From Actinomycetota bacterium (GTDB lineage: Bacteria > Actinomycetota > Actinomycetes > Propionibacteriales > Propionibacteriaceae): DNA of 64,000 nt. Numbering within the stretch: the first letter of the stretch is position 1; every line of letters begins with the position of its first letter. Below the pieces are notes generated by a model. The model searched no databases. It worked only from the letters and a program-made list of their open reading frames with translations, and had not been told where the DNA came from. Where the stretch lies: NCBI GenBank assembly GCA_020161795.1, contig JAIUOR010000011.1:30489-94488 (forward strand). The letters run 5' to 3'. Of the stretch, positions 45,358 to 53,762 are shown one piece after another. The position numbers were made by a program, and so were the translations under genes.

Positions 45358-45390
45358 GATGCCTCTCTCCAACGTGGATCGGATGCCGCA

Positions 45391-45463
45391 ACCCTAGGCA
45401 GCCTGCCCCCACAACTGAATGGGGGATAACCCGCCCCCCGCCTGGGGGACAACCTGGGGGACG
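45391..45463 (-). promoter_or_regulatory. Promoter of the aldolase/dhaLK operon with upstream direct repeats
   Basis: On the minus strand a -35-like TTCAGT (45414-45419) and -10-like TAGGGT (45391-45396) are 17 bases apart. Right upstream are three similar G-rich elements: TGGGGGATAAC (45420-45430), TGGGGGACAAC (45443-45453) and TGGGGGACG (45455-45463), written on the plus strand. The position next to the -35 fits activator binding. Confidence 0.5.
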
Positions 45464-45491
45464 TGCGGCTACGGCCGCCTCAGCGGGAGAG

Positions 45492-45568
45492 TGGGAGGAT
45501 TTGCACACTAGACACCGGACCGGAGTCGATCAGGCCCGTTCTGACCAAGTTCGGCGCAAATCCTCCCA
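45492..45568. repeat. Spaced perfect inverted repeat downstream of the kinase-regulator gene
   Basis: TGGGAGGATTTGC (45492-45504) and GCAAATCCTCCCA (45556-45568) are perfect 13-base inverted copies separated by 51 bases. They lie between the stop of the kinase/LuxR gene and the aldolase operon promoter. They may bind a regulator at two sites or form a long hairpin that ends transcription. Confidence 0.55.
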
Positions 45569-45576
45569 CCGGTCGC

Positions 45577-47361
45577 TCAGGCGCGCACCAACAGTTCAGT
45601 GCGGGATCGGACGTTGGCCTTCCGCAGGATGGCGGAAACGTGTTTTTCCACGGTCTTGACCGAGATGCCCAAGCGGTGGGCGATCTGCTTGTCGGCCATC
45701 CCCTGCTCGAGCAGCGCCCGGACCTCGGCTTCCCGCGTGGTCAGTCGCGAGTCGGCCTCCACTGAAGGCAGACCGCCGAGCTGCTCCAGCACACCGCCGA
45801 GCACCAGGACGTCATCGCGGGCCACCCCGACGACAGCACGTCCCAGGGCGGTGGCATCGGCATCGGCGTTGACGAAGCCGCGGGCGCCGGCGGCCACCCA
45901 CTCGCGCACCTCGGCCTCGGCGGCGGCTGGGCGGTCGGAGATCGCGACCACACCCACCGTCGGATCGACAGCGGCCACGGCATTCAGCAGGGCCGGCCCG
46001 GTCACGCCGGGCAGGCGGGTGCCGGCCAGCACCACGGCCGGACGCAGCAGTCGTAGCGCCTCGACCGCCTGATCGAGATCGCCCACCTCGGCAACCACCT
46101 GGACGCTGGGTTCGCTCTGGGCGAGCAGTCGCACCAGCCCGGCCCGCATCGCCGGCTGAGAGTGGACGATCAGCACGCGCAGCCTCGGCCCGGCCTCGGC
46201 ACTGGTCCCCCGATAGGGCAGATCGGCACGTACCCGCGTCCCCCAGCCGGGAGTCGAGTCGATCCGAACCCGTCCGCCGACCTGGCCGGCCCGCGCCACC
46301 AAGCCGCGCAGCCCGACGCCCCGCGGACGTCCCATCTCGGCGTCGACGTCGAACCCGGCGCCGTCGTCCTCGACGATCACCGCGATCCCGTCCGAGCCAT
46401 AGACCAGCCCGAGCCGCACCATGGAGGCACGAGCGTGCTGGGTGACGTTGGCCAGCGCCTCGCCGACGATCCGGAGCAGCTGGTGCTCGACCTCGGTGGC
46501 GACGTCCTGGGGCTCGCCGAACTGCCGGAACACCGGAGCGAGACCCGAAGTGGCCTGCAGCCATTCCAGATCGAGTTGCAGACTCTCGGCCAGCGAACGG
46601 CGGCCATGGCCGGCCGGACGCAGACCCCAGACGGCCCGGCGTCCCTCGTTCCGGGTCTCCTCGGCCACCCGCTGGGCGGCCAGCAGTGGAGCGACCGCGT
46701 CCCCGCCCCGGCTGAGTTGCTGGTGGGCCTCGCCGAGCTTGAGCATGATCGTAGCCAGGCCGCGTCCCACCGAGTCGTGGAGTTCGAGCATGGAGCGTTC
46801 CCGCTCGGCCACGACGGCATCGGCCTTCATGCGGGCGGAGGCCTCCTCGTGCAACCGGGAGTTGGCCATCGCGATCGCGGCGTGGGTGGCGAAGCGGGCG
46901 AGCAGGTCGGCGTCGGCCCTGGTGAAACGCTGCTCGTCCGTGGCGGCGAAGACCACCAGCGCACCGATCGGAGAGCCGCGACGCAGGATCGGGGCACCGA
47001 TCACGGCCCGGCGGTAGCGCGGCTCATGGGGCGCGATGTGCCCTCGTCCGACCTGGGAGTAGGTGTCGAAGATGACCGGTTTGCCGGCCTTGGCGACGGC
47101 TCCTGTGACACCTTCGTCGAGCGGGAAGACCTGGCCGGTCTGGCAGCCCTCCTCGAGGTCGATCTGCTTGAGGTAGGTGTGCGCGGCCGTGTCGATCAGA
47201 CAGAGCGAACCGCTGCGGCACCCCAGCAGGTCGACCGCACTGCGCAGGATGCGTTCGAGCAGGGGCTGCAGCCGGAACTCCCCGGCGAGATCCTCGGCGA
47301 CCGCGGCCAGCGCGTCGGTCCAGGCGCGTTGGCGGGGCATCGGCTGATCGACCTCGTCCAT
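45577..47361 (-). CDS. One-piece GAF / histidine kinase / degenerate receiver / LuxR-type regulator
   Basis: A 594-residue cytoplasmic protein with a complete signal chain. Order: GAF sensor (about 20-175), HisKA_3 dimerisation helix with the phospho-His in MLELHDSVGRGLATI, HATPase_c (GEALANVTQHARA; VEDDGAGFD; GVGLRGL), receiver-like domain (about 390-510), and LuxR helix-turn-helix (LTTREAEVRALLEQGMADKQIAHRLGISVKTVEKHV). In the receiver the usual phospho-Asp strand reads VVLAGTRLPG, so the aspartate is missing. The kinase may therefore regulate DNA binding by another route. No membrane segment is seen. It lies upstream of the aldolase/dhaLK operon and may control it. Confidence 0.87.
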   Translation of the reverse strand: MDEVDQPMPRQRAWTDALAAVAEDLAGEFRLQPLLERILRSAVDLLGCRSGSLCLIDTAAHTYLKQIDLEEGCQTGQVFPLDEGVTGAVAKAGKPVIFDTYSQVGRGHIAPHEPRYRRAVIGAPILRRGSPIGALVVFAATDEQRFTRADADLLARFATHAAIAMANSRLHEEASARMKADAVVAERERSMLELHDSVGRGLATIMLKLGEAHQQLSRGGDAVAPLLAAQRVAEETRNEGRRAVWGLRPAGHGRRSLAESLQLDLEWLQATSGLAPVFRQFGEPQDVATEVEHQLLRIVGEALANVTQHARASMVRLGLVYGSDGIAVIVEDDGAGFDVDAEMGRPRGVGLRGLVARAGQVGGRVRIDSTPGWGTRVRADLPYRGTSAEAGPRLRVLIVHSQPAMRAGLVRLLAQSEPSVQVVAEVGDLDQAVEALRLLRPAVVLAGTRLPGVTGPALLNAVAAVDPTVGVVAISDRPAAAEAEVREWVAAGARGFVNADADATALGRAVVGVARDDVLVLGGVLEQLGGLPSVEADSRLTTREAEVRALLEQGMADKQIAHRLGISVKTVEKHVSAILRKANVRSRTELLVRA

Positions 47362-47466
47362 CTCCTGCCCCCACGCTCGGATCGGACGAGTCTACGCCCG
47401 GCACCCCGCACTGGCCAGGGACGGAGCATGGAGCCGCCCTGTGCGCCTACCCGCCTACCTCACTGA

Positions 47467-48366
47467 TCACTTGCCGTAGCCGCTGGTGAGACCTGCGACG
47501 TACTGGCGGGAGAACACCGTGAACAGAATCACCAGCGGCACCGCGCCGAGAGTGAGCGCCGCCAGCAGAGCCGGGTAGTCGCTCTGGAACTGGCCGACGA
47601 ACTGCTGGACGCCGAGGGTGACCGTCTGGTTGCGTTTGTTCGGCGCCAGGATCAGGGGGAACCACAGGTCGTTCCACACCGGAAGCATCGTGATGGACGC
47701 CACCGCGGCGATCCCCGTCCGCACGACCGGCAGAGCGATACCGAGCGTCCGGAACTCCCCGGCACCGTCGATACGGGCGGCTTCCTTGAGTTCGGAGGGC
47801 ACTGATCTGAAGTACGTCATCATCAGCGAGATCGCCAGCGGCAATTGCATCGCCGTATAGACCAGGATCAGGGCCAGCAGGGTATCCACCAGGCCCCAGG
47901 AGATCATCGTCTCCAGCAGCGGCACGGTGCCCAGCCTGATCGGGAGCATGATCCCGATGATGAAGAAGCCGGCGAGCGCCGGACCGATGCGCACCCGGTA
48001 CTCGACCAGCGCCCATGCCGCGAGCGTGCCGAGGACGACGGTGAGGACGATGGTCGAGACGGTGACCGTGGCACTGTTCTGGTAGTTGACCAGGAAGTTC
48101 CCTCGAGACAGGACGTTCCGGTAGCCGTCGAGATTGAAAGTGTCGCCATTGGGTAGGCCGAACGGGTCGTCGAAGATCCCCTGCGTCGTCTTGAACGAGT
48201 TCATCACGACCACGAGGATCGGCACCGTGGACAACAGGCAGAAGAAGACCAGGATGGCGTGCACGAACCCGGTCGACAGCACGTCCGGAGCACGTCGGCG
48301 TCGGCCAGGCTGGCCGCCAGGGCTGTCCACCCGCGGCGACGCGGCCAGAGTCTCGGGCATCGTCAT
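47467..48366 (-). CDS. Carbohydrate ABC transporter permease, MalG type
   Basis: A 299-residue inner-membrane permease with about six membrane segments (starting at VHAILVFFCLLSTVPILVVVM) and the cytoplasmic EAA loop [21 protein letters not shown]. It starts 6 bases after the partner permease and ends the three-gene importer operon. No ATPase gene is present in the locus. The sugar is likely the one handled by the divergent SIS/kinase genes. Confidence 0.92.
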   Translation of the reverse strand: MTMPETLAASPRVDSPGGQPGRRRRAPDVLSTGFVHAILVFFCLLSTVPILVVVMNSFKTTQGIFDDPFGLPNGDTFNLDGYRNVLSRGNFLVNYQNSATVTVSTIVLTVVLGTLAAWALVEYRVRIGPALAGFFIIGIMLPIRLGTVPLLETMISWGLVDTLLALILVYTAMQLPLAISLMMTYFRSVPSELKEAARIDGAGEFRTLGIALPVVRTGIAAVASITMLPVWNDLWFPLILAPNKRNQTVTLGVQQFVGQFQSDYPALLAALTLGAVPLVILFTVFSRQYVAGLTSGYGK

Positions 48367-48372
48367 CGTCTC

Positions 48373-49257
48373 CTAGAGCTCGTAGGTCTTCAGTCGTCGC
48401 TGGACCGCCCAGAAATAGGCGGCGGTCACGATCACGATGATGAAGAAGATGACCGAGGCAACCGTCGCACCGAGATCCTTGTTGGCGACCTGTCCACTGG
48501 AACCGAAGAAGGTGCGATAGAAGAAGGTTCCGAGAATGTCGGTGGAGTAGTTGGGGCCTGGTGCCGATCCGTTCAGGGCGTAGACGATGTCGAAGCCATT
48601 GAAGGTCCAGATGTAGGTGAGCACCGTGATCAGCCCGAACTGGGGTGCGATCAACGGGAACTTGATCCGCCAGAAGGCCTGCCAGCCGGTAGCGCCATCG
48701 ATCCTGGAGGCCTCGACGACATCCTTCGGGATAGCCAGCAGTGCGGTGTAGAGAAAGATCATCGGGATGCCGAGCCACTGCCAGACCGACATCAGCGAAA
48801 TCGTAGGCAGCGCGGTCGCCTCATTCCCCAGCAGCGGGAACGACACCAGGCCCCACAGCGGATTGATGATCAGCCGCCAGATGAAGCCGACGATCACCAC
48901 CGACAACGTGGCCGGCACGAAGAGAAGCGTCCGATACACGCCGGCCGCCCGCCGGACCCTGTCCGAGGTGAGCAACGCGGCCATGAGCAGGCCGATCGGG
49001 AGCTCGACGATCAGATGGATCCCGAAGAACTCGACGCTGTTGACCAGGGCGTTCCAGAACCGCTCACTCTGGTACGGATCGGTGAAGAGCAGGACGTAGT
49101 TGTCCAGACCCACGAACTCCCGCTCTCCGCGCTCACGCTGAAAGAAGCTCATCACCACGGAGCTGAGAAGCGGGTAGACCGCGAAGGCGACGTACACCAG
49201 CAGCGCAGGCAGCACGAAGAGCGCCAGCAGCCGGTAGCGGGTCTTGGTTTTGATCAT
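48373..49257 (-). CDS. Carbohydrate ABC transporter permease, MalF type
   Basis: A 294-residue permease without a long N-terminal extension, typical of the sugar CUT1 family. The first membrane segment is YRLLALFVLPALLVYVAFAVYP and the EAA loop is VVEASRIDGATGWQAFWRIKFP. It follows the binding-protein gene after a 71-base gap that contains a strong hairpin, so it is probably made at a lower level than the binding protein. Confidence 0.92.
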   Translation of the reverse strand: MIKTKTRYRLLALFVLPALLVYVAFAVYPLLSSVVMSFFQRERGEREFVGLDNYVLLFTDPYQSERFWNALVNSVEFFGIHLIVELPIGLLMAALLTSDRVRRAAGVYRTLLFVPATLSVVIVGFIWRLIINPLWGLVSFPLLGNEATALPTISLMSVWQWLGIPMIFLYTALLAIPKDVVEASRIDGATGWQAFWRIKFPLIAPQFGLITVLTYIWTFNGFDIVYALNGSAPGPNYSTDILGTFFYRTFFGSSGQVANKDLGATVASVIFFIIVIVTAAYFWAVQRRLKTYEL

Positions 49258-49283
49258 CGATCTCTCATCAGTGTCGCCGAGGT

Positions 49284-49316
49284 GGTGGTCCGGACCAGGG
49301 AACGATCCGGACCACC
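49284..49316 (-). terminator. Intercistronic hairpin between binding-protein and permease genes
   Basis: A perfect 11-bp stem (GGTGGTCCGGA / TCCGGACCACC) with an 11-base loop lies just after the binding-protein stop codon. Such hairpins commonly act as partial terminators or mRNA-stabilising ends in binding-protein operons. Confidence 0.7.
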
Positions 49317-49328
49317 AACGGGGGTTGA

Positions 49329-50609
49329 CTACTTCCCAACGGGTTTGAACCAGGAATCCAGGCCCGCCTGCAACTCAGCCGTTGCGTCTTCGGGACTGAG
49401 CCCGGTGTTGTACATCAGCTGCGTCACACGCCAGATCTCATCATCCAGCGGGGGCTGGCCGGCGCTGAGTCGATCCAGTGCCAGACGAGAGGTCAGTTCC
49501 GAACCGTCTTTGAGACCGGCGAATTCCTGCGCGAGCGGGTTGTCGTAGGTGACCGCTTGCTTGCCCATCGAGAAGAAGCCCGGAAGCTTGTTCACGTAGA
49601 GCTGCTGGAACTCGGGCGTGCCGAGCCACTCCAGGAACTTCGTGGCCGCCTCCTTGTTCGTGCTCTCGGCATTGAGCCCCAGCGCCATGTCGGCCATCTC
49701 CTGCTGGTACCGCTGATCGCCGGCGTTGGCCGGGGGTGCGCCGAACACACCGACGTCCAGACCCGTCGAGGTCACCTGCGTGATCTGCCAGGAACCATCC
49801 GGCAGGATCGCCGCCTTCCCAAGGGTGAACATCTGCGTCATGTCCTCGTAGCTGATCGACTCGAAGCCATCCGGCAGCCACTCGCGGAAGGAGTTGAACA
49901 CCGTGAAGCCTTCAACGAAGTTCGGATCGGTCAGTCGCTGCGAGCCGTCGATGAGCCCGAGCCGGCCCTCCTCCCCGTGCCAGTAGTTCGGCCCCACCTG
50001 GTAGAGCATGTTGTAGGCGAGCTGCCAGCCGTCGGCCGAACCCAGCGCGAGCGGCGCGTACCGGCCGTCCGCCTTGATCGCGTTGAGGACGTCCGCGAAC
50101 TCGGCCTGGGTCTTCGGGATGCTCAGCCCGAGCTCCTGGAAGATCGCCTTGTTGTAGTAGAAGCCGGCCAGGACGGAGGCCACCGGCACGCAGTAGGGAA
50201 CCCCCGCATCGTCGGTCCAGGCCGTCAGTGCGACATCATCGAAGGAACCGATCGCGGCCAGGTCGGCCAGGGGGTCGAAGTAGCCGTCGGCGATCCATTG
50301 GCGGTTCACGTCGAAGGGACGGCACATGATCACATCCGGCCCGGTCCCACCCTCGATCTGCGACTGGATCGCGGCGTTGTAGTCGTTGGTGTCGATCGGT
50401 GCGTATTCGACATTGACGCCGGGGTGGGCCTTCTCGAAGGCCGGGATGATGTCCTCCTCCCACATGACCGTGTCCTCGGTACGCCAAGTGCCGATCGTGA
50501 TCGTGACGGAATCGCCGCCTTCGCCGCCTGCCGTCCCGGAACAACCGGTGAGGCCGGCAGCGAGGGCGGTGGCAGCCAAGACCGCGACGACGGACGAAGT
50601 GTGACGCAT
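49329..50609 (-). CDS. Extracellular sugar-binding lipoprotein (ABC transporter)
   Basis: A 426-residue family 1 solute-binding protein. It has a lipoprotein signal peptide (LAAGLTGCSG, Cys near residue 23), then the typical start VTITIGTWRTEDTVMWEEDIIPAFEKAHPGV, and GTGPDVIMCRPFD. It delivers sugar to the two downstream permeases. It is divergent from a Gfo/Idh-SIS-kinase operon; a GntR site in the shared region may control both. The ligand is unknown; an aminosugar or its oligomer is inferred from the neighbours. Confidence 0.92.
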   Translation of the reverse strand: MRHTSSVVAVLAATALAAGLTGCSGTAGGEGGDSVTITIGTWRTEDTVMWEEDIIPAFEKAHPGVNVEYAPIDTNDYNAAIQSQIEGGTGPDVIMCRPFDVNRQWIADGYFDPLADLAAIGSFDDVALTAWTDDAGVPYCVPVASVLAGFYYNKAIFQELGLSIPKTQAEFADVLNAIKADGRYAPLALGSADGWQLAYNMLYQVGPNYWHGEEGRLGLIDGSQRLTDPNFVEGFTVFNSFREWLPDGFESISYEDMTQMFTLGKAAILPDGSWQITQVTSTGLDVGVFGAPPANAGDQRYQQEMADMALGLNAESTNKEAATKFLEWLGTPEFQQLYVNKLPGFFSMGKQAVTYDNPLAQEFAGLKDGSELTSRLALDRLSAGQPPLDDEIWRVTQLMYNTGLSPEDATAELQAGLDSWFKPVGK

Positions 50610-50704
50610 AGCGCTCCTCTCCTGCGCTGGAGCATCCGACGGTTCTACCGATCAGGTGCTGGTTTATGGTCAGCGTACAGTTGACTTAGAGAGGTAGCAA
50701 GAGG

Positions 50705-50740
50705 TTGACGTAATTTCCCCAATAGGTATTATGTGGTCTA
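50705..50740 (+). promoter_or_regulatory. Promoter of the Gfo/Idh-SIS-kinase operon with GntR-type operator
   Basis: A -35-like TTGACG (50705-50710) and -10-like TATTAT (50727-50732) are 16 bases apart. The -10 is covered by GGTATTATGTGGTCTA (50725-50740), which resembles the site GGTATCTAGTGGTATC in front of the gntR gene. The match suggests repression by the GntR protein encoded at 53746-54492. Confidence 0.6.
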
Positions 50741-50789
50741 CTAATCCAGCCCGCCGTGGTCGCCCACAGCCCAACCCCTTGGAGGGACC

Positions 50790-51827
50790 GTGATCCGTGT
50801 CGGCATTCTTGGCTCCGGGTTCATCGCAGACTCCTACGCCGAGGCCCTGCTCGACGTGCGTGATGCCGTGCTGGCCGGCAACTACTCACGCAGCGTCGCG
50901 CGCGCCCGCGCTTTCGCGGAGCGTTGGAGCAGCCCCGCCGCCTACACCGAGATCGCCGACCTGTGCGGCGACTCGGGGATCGACCTCGTCGTCATCGCCC
51001 TGCCGAACGAGGTTCACCTGGAAGCGGTCCAGGCGGTGGCGGACGCCGGCAAGGCCGTGGTCTGCACCAAGCCGCTCGCGCGGACCGGCGTCGAGGCTGC
51101 CGCGATCCTGCGCATCGTCCAGGACGCCGGCATCTGGCATGGGTACGCCGAGAGCTCGGTGTTCTCTCCCAACATCCAGAAGGCCCACGAGATGGCTGAG
51201 AAGGGCGGGATCGGACGCCTGCTCACGATGCGTGCCCGGGAAGCCCACTCGGGGCCGCACGCCCCCCACTTCTGGGACGCCGACACCGCTGGCGGCGGCG
51301 CCCTTCTGGACATGGGCTGCCACACCGTGGAGTCGGCGCGCCACTTCTTCGGCAAGGACAACCCGGTGACCGAGGTCTTCGCCTGGGGCGCCACCATGGT
51401 CCACACCGACAAGACCTCCGGCGAGGACACCGCCGTCGCACTCCTGAAGTTCACCGACGGCCAGCTTGCGATCATCGAATCCGCGTGGACGGAGAAGGGT
51501 GGGATGCAGCTGCGGCATGAGTTCGTCGGAACCGAGGGCCGGCTGGTGACCGACACCTCGGTCACGCCGGTATGGGGCTTCCTGTCGAACCCGACGGGCT
51601 ACCTGGTCGAGAAGGCGGACGCCGACACCGGGTGGGTCTACCCGGTGCCCGAGGAGACCCGTGCCTACGGCTTCTCACAGCAGATGCGACATTTCGTCGA
51701 CCACTTCTCCGCGGGGACCACTCCCAGGGAGACCTTCGAGGACGGCTGGATCGTCAACTGCATCTTGGACGCGTGCTATCGCTCGATGCGCTCTGGCACC
51801 TGGGAGCCGGTCCGGATGGAGAAATGA
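50790..51827 (+). CDS. Gfo/Idh/MocA-family oxidoreductase of the aminosugar-like locus
   Basis: A 345-residue NAD(P)-dependent sugar oxidoreductase. The Rossmann motif is VGILGSGFIADSYAEALLD and the catalytic lysine region is VVCTKPLARTG (EKP-like). The C-terminal domain has GGGALLDMGCHTVESARHFFG with the conserved Asp and His. GTG start after TTGGAGGG. It is the first gene of an operon with a SIS protein and a BadF-type kinase. It probably oxidises or epimerises the imported sugar. Confidence 0.87.
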   Translation: MIRVGILGSGFIADSYAEALLDVRDAVLAGNYSRSVARARAFAERWSSPAAYTEIADLCGDSGIDLVVIALPNEVHLEAVQAVADAGKAVVCTKPLARTGVEAAAILRIVQDAGIWHGYAESSVFSPNIQKAHEMAEKGGIGRLLTMRAREAHSGPHAPHFWDADTAGGGALLDMGCHTVESARHFFGKDNPVTEVFAWGATMVHTDKTSGEDTAVALLKFTDGQLAIIESAWTEKGGMQLRHEFVGTEGRLVTDTSVTPVWGFLSNPTGYLVEKADADTGWVYPVPEETRAYGFSQQMRHFVDHFSAGTTPRETFEDGWIVNCILDACYRSMRSGTWEPVRMEK

Positions 51828-51855
51828 TCACCAGGCAGCAGGATCGGAGAGTGCC

Positions 51856-52863
51856 GTGATCGGCTACATCGGCTACCGCCAGGCCCGGGAATCCCAGTCC
51901 GCGCAACTCGGCGAGGCTATTCCACGCCTAGACGAACAGGTGCGGGCGCTGTCCCGGGACGGTTCCCTGGCCGGCGAGGGACCGGTGCTGCTCGGGATCG
52001 GCGCCAGCTACGCCGCTGCCGCGGCACCGGTCTGGCACCTTCGCGCTCGCGGGATAGACGCGTGGCGGCTGGCGGCGGACGACTCCCCACTCCCCTTGCC
52101 CCGCTGCGGACGTCCCCTCATCGGTATCTCCCAGAGCGGGCGCAGCGCCGAGACCATCGCAGCCCTGGATTCGGTATCGCCCTCACTTCGGTGGGCCGTC
52201 GTCAACAATGCCCCGTCGCCACTGGCGGGCCTGGTCGACCGGCTCATCAACCTTGGCAACATCCCGGACAGCTACGCATCGACCATCGGCTACACGGCGA
52301 CGATCGCAGCTCTCTCACTGCTTGCGGAGGCGTGGGACGGCGGTTCCACAGACCCGACCTGGGCGACCTTCGCAGAGCGACTGAGCTCATTCGAGGACGG
52401 CCTGCCGGCTCTCGTCGAGGACGCCGTCCCGCTGTTCGGCGACGCCTCCTACGCCGACATGGTTGGCGTCGGTGCATCCGTGGGCTCGGCCGAGGCGGCC
52501 GCGCTGTTGTTCCGTGAGGTCGCCCGGATCCCGGCGACGGGGATGAGCACGCGGCAGTACCTGCACGGTGCGATGGAGTCGGCCGGGGACGGGGTTCACG
52601 TCCTCTTCGGAGGAGCTCGCGAAGCGGACATCGCTCGGATGCTGGCCGCCCGCGGACATCGCAGCGTACTGGTCACCCCGCAGGACATCGCGCGGGAGAC
52701 CGGCCTCGTCGTGATCCGGATCCCCGCTGCCGACGTCAGCCAGCGTGCGATCGTGGAGATCGTCGTCATGCAGGAACTGGTGGAAGCCGTGACGCACGCC
52801 CGCGGCATCGATGTCGAGGAGTTCGTGTTCCACAACGAAGACACCAAGGTCTCCGCACCGTGA
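51856..52863 (+). CDS. SIS-domain sugar isomerase/deaminase-like protein
   Basis: A 335-residue protein with two SIS phosphosugar-binding domains, like the isomerase half of GlmS and AgaS. The first domain has LLGIGASYAAAAAPVW and ISQSGRSAETIAAL; the second has GVGASVGSAEAAALLFREVARIPATGMSTRQYLHG. Such proteins isomerise or deaminate aminosugar phosphates. The GTG at 51856 is preceded by GGAGAG; earlier codons belong to the previous gene region. Its stop overlaps the kinase start (GTGA). Confidence 0.85.
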   Translation: MIGYIGYRQARESQSAQLGEAIPRLDEQVRALSRDGSLAGEGPVLLGIGASYAAAAAPVWHLRARGIDAWRLAADDSPLPLPRCGRPLIGISQSGRSAETIAALDSVSPSLRWAVVNNAPSPLAGLVDRLINLGNIPDSYASTIGYTATIAALSLLAEAWDGGSTDPTWATFAERLSSFEDGLPALVEDAVPLFGDASYADMVGVGASVGSAEAAALLFREVARIPATGMSTRQYLHGAMESAGDGVHVLFGGAREADIARMLAARGHRSVLVTPQDIARETGLVVIRIPAADVSQRAIVEIVVMQELVEAVTHARGIDVEEFVFHNEDTKVSAP

Positions 52864-53762
52864 CCGCGACCTACGTCGGCATGGACATCGGCGCGACGAA
52901 ATGCGCGATCCTGGTCGATGACGGCAACGGGCCTCCGCTTTCGCAAACCCTCCCGTCAACGGACTGGGAGGCCGAGCCGGCCGAGCTCGCCGCCGTCTGG
53001 ATCGATCGGGCGTTGCGATCCGTGCTGCCCAAGGATGCTCAGGTGAGCGCCCTCGCGGTGGGTGCGCAGGGAATCGACAGGGAGCAGGTCGCGCTCGAGC
53101 TGGAGGACGCCCTGGGCACACTCGGATACCGGCTCGTGCGCTGTGTCAACGATGCCAGCCTTCTCGTACCGGCAGCCGGCCTCCGGCATGGATTGGGTCT
53201 GATCGCCGGCACCGGCGCGATCGGGAACGGCGTCGACGCCACCGGACGCCTGCTGCTGACGGGCGGCTGGGGCGCGGTGATCGGCGACGACGCGGGCGCC
53301 GCGGGGATCACCCGCGAAGCCACCAAGGCCGCCCTTCTGGCGCACGACGACGGGCTCCCCGACGACGGCCTGCTCGCCGCGCTCCTGAACGCTTTCCAGG
53401 TCGACGACGCCGAGCGGCTGGCGCGTTCGGTCAACGATCTCCCCACCACCGAGCACTGGGGACGCCGCGCATCCGCGGTCTTCGCGGCCGCCGAAGCCGG
53501 ATCCGGGCTCGCGCGCGCGGTCATCACTTCGGCGGCAGAGCACCTCGTCCGGCTCGTGGCGCAACTGCGCAGCAGGGGCGCGCTGGGCACCGAGGTTGTG
53601 GCGGCCGGCAGCGTTATCGTCGGCCAGCCGGCATTGGCGGGCGCTGTGGGTGACCTACTCGCCGAGCAGCACCCCGACCTCGGCTTCCGCGTCTTGACCA
53701 GCGAACCGGTCAGCGGCGCGCTGGTGCTGGCTCGCCGGCTTCAACTCAGTGGGCGCGAGTGA
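52860..53762 (+). CDS. BadF/BadG-type ATPase, probable N-acetylglucosamine-kinase-like sugar kinase
   Basis: A 300-residue ASKHA-fold kinase. The phosphate-1 loop is YVGMDIGATKCAILVDDG, and the GlcNAc-kinase-like LGLIAGTGAIGNGVDATGR and GGWGAVIGDDAGAAGI segments follow. It would phosphorylate the imported sugar before the SIS protein acts. It overlaps the SIS gene by four bases and its 3' end overlaps the convergent gntR gene by 17 bases. Substrate specificity is inferred. Confidence 0.85.
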   Translation: MTATYVGMDIGATKCAILVDDGNGPPLSQTLPSTDWEAEPAELAAVWIDRALRSVLPKDAQVSALAVGAQGIDREQVALELEDALGTLGYRLVRCVNDASLLVPAAGLRHGLGLIAGTGAIGNGVDATGRLLLTGGWGAVIGDDAGAAGITREATKAALLAHDDGLPDDGLLAALLNAFQVDDAERLARSVNDLPTTEHWGRRASAVFAAAEAGSGLARAVITSAAEHLVRLVAQLRSRGALGTEVVAAGSVIVGQPALAGAVGDLLAEQHPDLGFRVLTSEPVSGALVLARRLQLSGRE

